Below, piece by piece: positions 5,396 to 6,165 of a stretch of 6,165 nt of DNA (position 1 is its first letter; each line of letters starts with the position of its first letter). The notes beneath the pieces were generated by a model. The model saw only the letters and a list, made by a program, of their open reading frames with translations. It did no database searches and was not told the DNA's origin. The stretch covers positions 1-6,165 of the forward strand of contig CALEPD010000061.1 in assembly GCA_937910265.1 (NCBI GenBank). The letters are read 5' to 3'. The position numbers and the translations under genes are program-made. Source of the DNA: an uncultured Bacteroidales bacterium. Its GTDB lineage: Bacteria > Bacteroidota > Bacteroidia > Bacteroidales > P3.

Positions 5396-6165
5396 TGATT
5401 TTAAGGTATTAGGTACAGAAATAGAATTTGGAGAAAACAAACAATATGAGCCAATACAAATAAATTTAGAAAATAATAAGAAAGTTGAGATTATAGGTAA
5501 AATAGACAGAATTGATATTGCTGAAAATAAAGATGGAAAATATATTAGAGGAGTACTAATTGCTTTAGGCGAATATTTAGCTACTAATAATAAAAAATTA
5601 ACTTATATGGATTTAGCATATGCATATGAAATATTTCAAACATCTATTTTAGTTCATGATGATATTATTGATAATGCAAATTTAAGACGCGGAAAGAAAA
5701 CAATTCAAAAAAGAATATATGATGAATATAAAAATGTATTTTCTAAAAATGATAAAGTCAATTTAGGTAGTTCGATGGGTATATGCACTGGAGATTATGG
5801 TTTTTATACTGCAAATAATATCATAGTTAATAATTATAGTGATATTAAAAAAGAATTTTGGTATATGTTTGATTCTTTATTTGAAAGTGCAAGTGATGAA
5901 CCTGACCCTCTAGAGAATGTAGAGCCTGATGACGATGATATATTTAATCCAGACATTGATGAATTAGATACAGACCCAATAGATTATGAAAGTAAGCTCG
6001 ATGATATAAATGAAAATACTGATTGCATAAGTATCAATAAAACATTATTGAGAATTCAGAACACAGAAACAGGACAAAGTAAAACAAAAATAATAATTGA
6101 TACTCCTAAAACAGATTGCTCCATTCGGATAATTCCTCTTTCCCCTAAATTGGCGAAAATGATAC
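5340..6165 (+). CDS. Open mosaic reading frame of unrelated protein fragments (runs off right edge; probably not a real gene)
   Basis: After the in-frame TGA at 5337-5339, this frame (codons starting at 5340, 5343, ...) has no stop for 275 codons up to the window end. There is no convincing start: the first in-frame ATG is 5607, inside the polyprenyl synthase-like part. In order it reads an AddB-like nuclease segment, a polyprenyl diphosphate synthase N-terminal segment, an acidic segment and a tyrosine recombinase segment. None has its complete domain. A genuine four-part fusion of such fragments has no precedent that I know of. The codons are strongly AT-ending (TTA, ATA, AGA, AAT), unlike the tyrS, T9SS and moxR genes. 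I list it because the frame is really open and the translation is informative, not because I think it is expressed. Confidence 0.35.
5361..5372 (+). other. Breakpoint between Bacteroidota sequence and AT-rich foreign sequence
   Basis: Left of this point the sequence has mixed composition and encodes DUF58. Right of it the sequence is about 27% G+C and encodes fragments like those of Firmicutes proteins, in a different frame. The changeover lies in an AT-only run (atattaaaatat), where the DUF58 codons for Y-I-K and the incoming sequence can share bases. No target-site duplication, inverted repeat or recognisable transposon end is visible. Confidence 0.75.
5361..5549 (+). pseudogene. AddB/RexB-like nuclease-domain fragment
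   Basis: The translation includes YIINTLRYSDFKVLGTEIEF, then a Y-E-P-I-Q-I-N-L-E stretch, VEIIGKIDRIDIAENKDGKY and IR. Firmicutes AddB (the ATP-dependent helicase/nuclease subunit that works with AddA in RecBCD-like break repair) has this arrangement just before its RecB-type nuclease core: a G-[KR]-I-D-R-[IV]-D turn and then an acidic E-[DN]-x-D-G-x-Y-[IL]-R strand. In AddB the next residues should be about I-I-D-Y-K-S, carrying the catalytic Asp and Lys. Here they are replaced by G-V-L-I-A-L-G. The piece is about 60 residues of a protein normally over 1100 residues long, with no helicase part, and cannot be functional. Identification is from memory of the family pattern. Confidence 0.6.
5535..5852 (+). 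pseudogene. Polyprenyl (isoprenyl) diphosphate synthase N-terminal fragment
   Basis: From about GKYIRGVLIALGEYL the translation follows trans-isoprenyl diphosphate synthases (FPP/GGPP/octaprenyl type), which build isoprenoid chains from IPP and allylic diphosphates. The G-K-x-[IL]-R motif binds IPP diphosphate. Then comes YEIFQTSILVHDDIIDNANL with the first aspartate-rich motif D-D-I-I-D, then RRGKKTI, and the helix MGICTGDYGFYTANNIIVNN. The match fades after NYSD near 5843. A full enzyme is about 300 residues; the helices with the second DDxxD and the K-T motif are missing, so it is inactive. The upstream edge shares GK-x-IR with the AddB-like piece, so the exact boundary (within about 5535-5550) cannot be set. 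Confidence 0.7.
5853..5999 (+). other. Acidic low-complexity coding-like segment, unrecognised
   Basis: About 49 codons rich in Asp, Glu and Pro: SASDEPDPLENVEPDDDDIF and then NPDIDELDTDPIDYESKL. I do not recognise a family. Its base composition (about 43% G+C over 5881-5940 and about 32% over 5941-6000) is clearly higher than the polyprenyl synthase-like piece before it (about 17-20% in its last lines), which suggests a separate origin. The leading residues EFWYMFDSLFE could belong to it or to yet another protein. It has no cysteines and no predicted membrane segment. Confidence 0.4.
6000..6165 (+). pseudogene. Tyrosine recombinase (phage/Tn916-type integrase) fragment, open at right edge
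   Basis: The translation DDINENTDCISINKTLLRIQ, then NTETGQSKTKIIIDTPKTDC and SIRIIPLSPKLAKMI, matches the beta-sheet of the catalytic domain in integrases of Firmicutes conjugative elements and phages. There the pattern is W-x-D-I-x...I-x-I-x-K-T...T-P-K-[ST]-x-x-S-x-R-x-I-P-[LM]. These enzymes cut and rejoin attachment sites. The first catalytic Arg (in the G-[LM]-R-x-x-E motif) should lie just upstream but is replaced by the acidic segment. The H-x-x-R and final Tyr would lie beyond the window. So only an internal piece of about 55 residues is visible. It may continue into a real integrase to the right. No attachment site is visible nearby. Confidence 0.65.

Noticed and set aside
5360..5400. 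Simple frameshift in DUF58 rather than a breakpoint
   Set aside because: None of the three plus frames after 5368 encodes the expected DUF58 continuation. One closes at 5374-5376, one at 5393-5395, and the third reads the AddB-like segment.
5361..6165. Genuine mobile element inserted in DUF58, suggested by the integrase-like piece
   Set aside because: The integrase part is an internal fragment about 640 bp from the break. No attachment repeats, terminal inverted repeats or target duplication are visible, and the material between is unrelated housekeeping-gene pieces and not element cargo.

Overview
The first ~5.36 kb looks like an ordinary chromosomal segment of a Bacteroidota bacterium, probably Bacteroidales. 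The evidence is a large secreted protein ending in a type IX secretion (Por) sorting domain, a TAnnTTTG-type -7 box, an A-rich rather than Shine-Dalgarno translation start before the MoxR gene, and moxR followed by a DUF58 gene. The base composition of this part is mixed, roughly 45-50% G+C by hand count of a few lines. The last ~0.8 kb is different: about 27% G+C, with AT-ending codons and protein similarity pointing to low-GC Firmicutes or Mollicutes-like bacteria.

Layout from left to right. (1) Minus strand, running off the left edge: tyrS, tyrosyl-tRNA synthetase, with its start at 841 and its C-terminal part outside the window. (2) A Rho-independent terminator (867-906) closing the next minus-strand gene. 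(3) Minus strand, 924-3929: a 1001-residue exported beta-propeller-like protein with a T9SS type A sorting domain. (4) A 210-bp AT-rich divergent intergenic region, with a candidate Bacteroidota promoter for the minus-strand gene. (5) Plus strand, 4140-5135: a MoxR-family AAA+ ATPase. (6) Plus strand, from 5159: the first ~70 codons of a DUF58 protein, the usual moxR partner at the head of the Bat (aerotolerance-type) operon. (7) At about 5361-5370 the DUF58 gene stops matching its family and the sequence changes character.

From 5340 to the right edge one reading frame stays open, but it reads as a string of unrelated protein pieces. These are an AddB/RexB-like nuclease-domain fragment, an N-terminal piece of a polyprenyl (isoprenyl) diphosphate synthase with its first DDxxD motif, a short very acidic stretch I do not recognise, and a piece of a Tn916-type tyrosine recombinase. 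No piece is complete, and the joins fall where short motifs are shared. My preferred reading is that the right end is a chimeric join (misassembly, amplification chimera or another artefact) and not a new gene. A real mosaic cannot be excluded from sequence alone.

The left genes make sense together only in part: tyrS is housekeeping, the T9SS protein is a separately terminated cell-surface or secreted protein, and moxR-DUF58 is the start of an operon whose remaining genes are missing here. I see no CRISPR array, tRNA, rRNA, complete insertion sequence or new multi-gene system.
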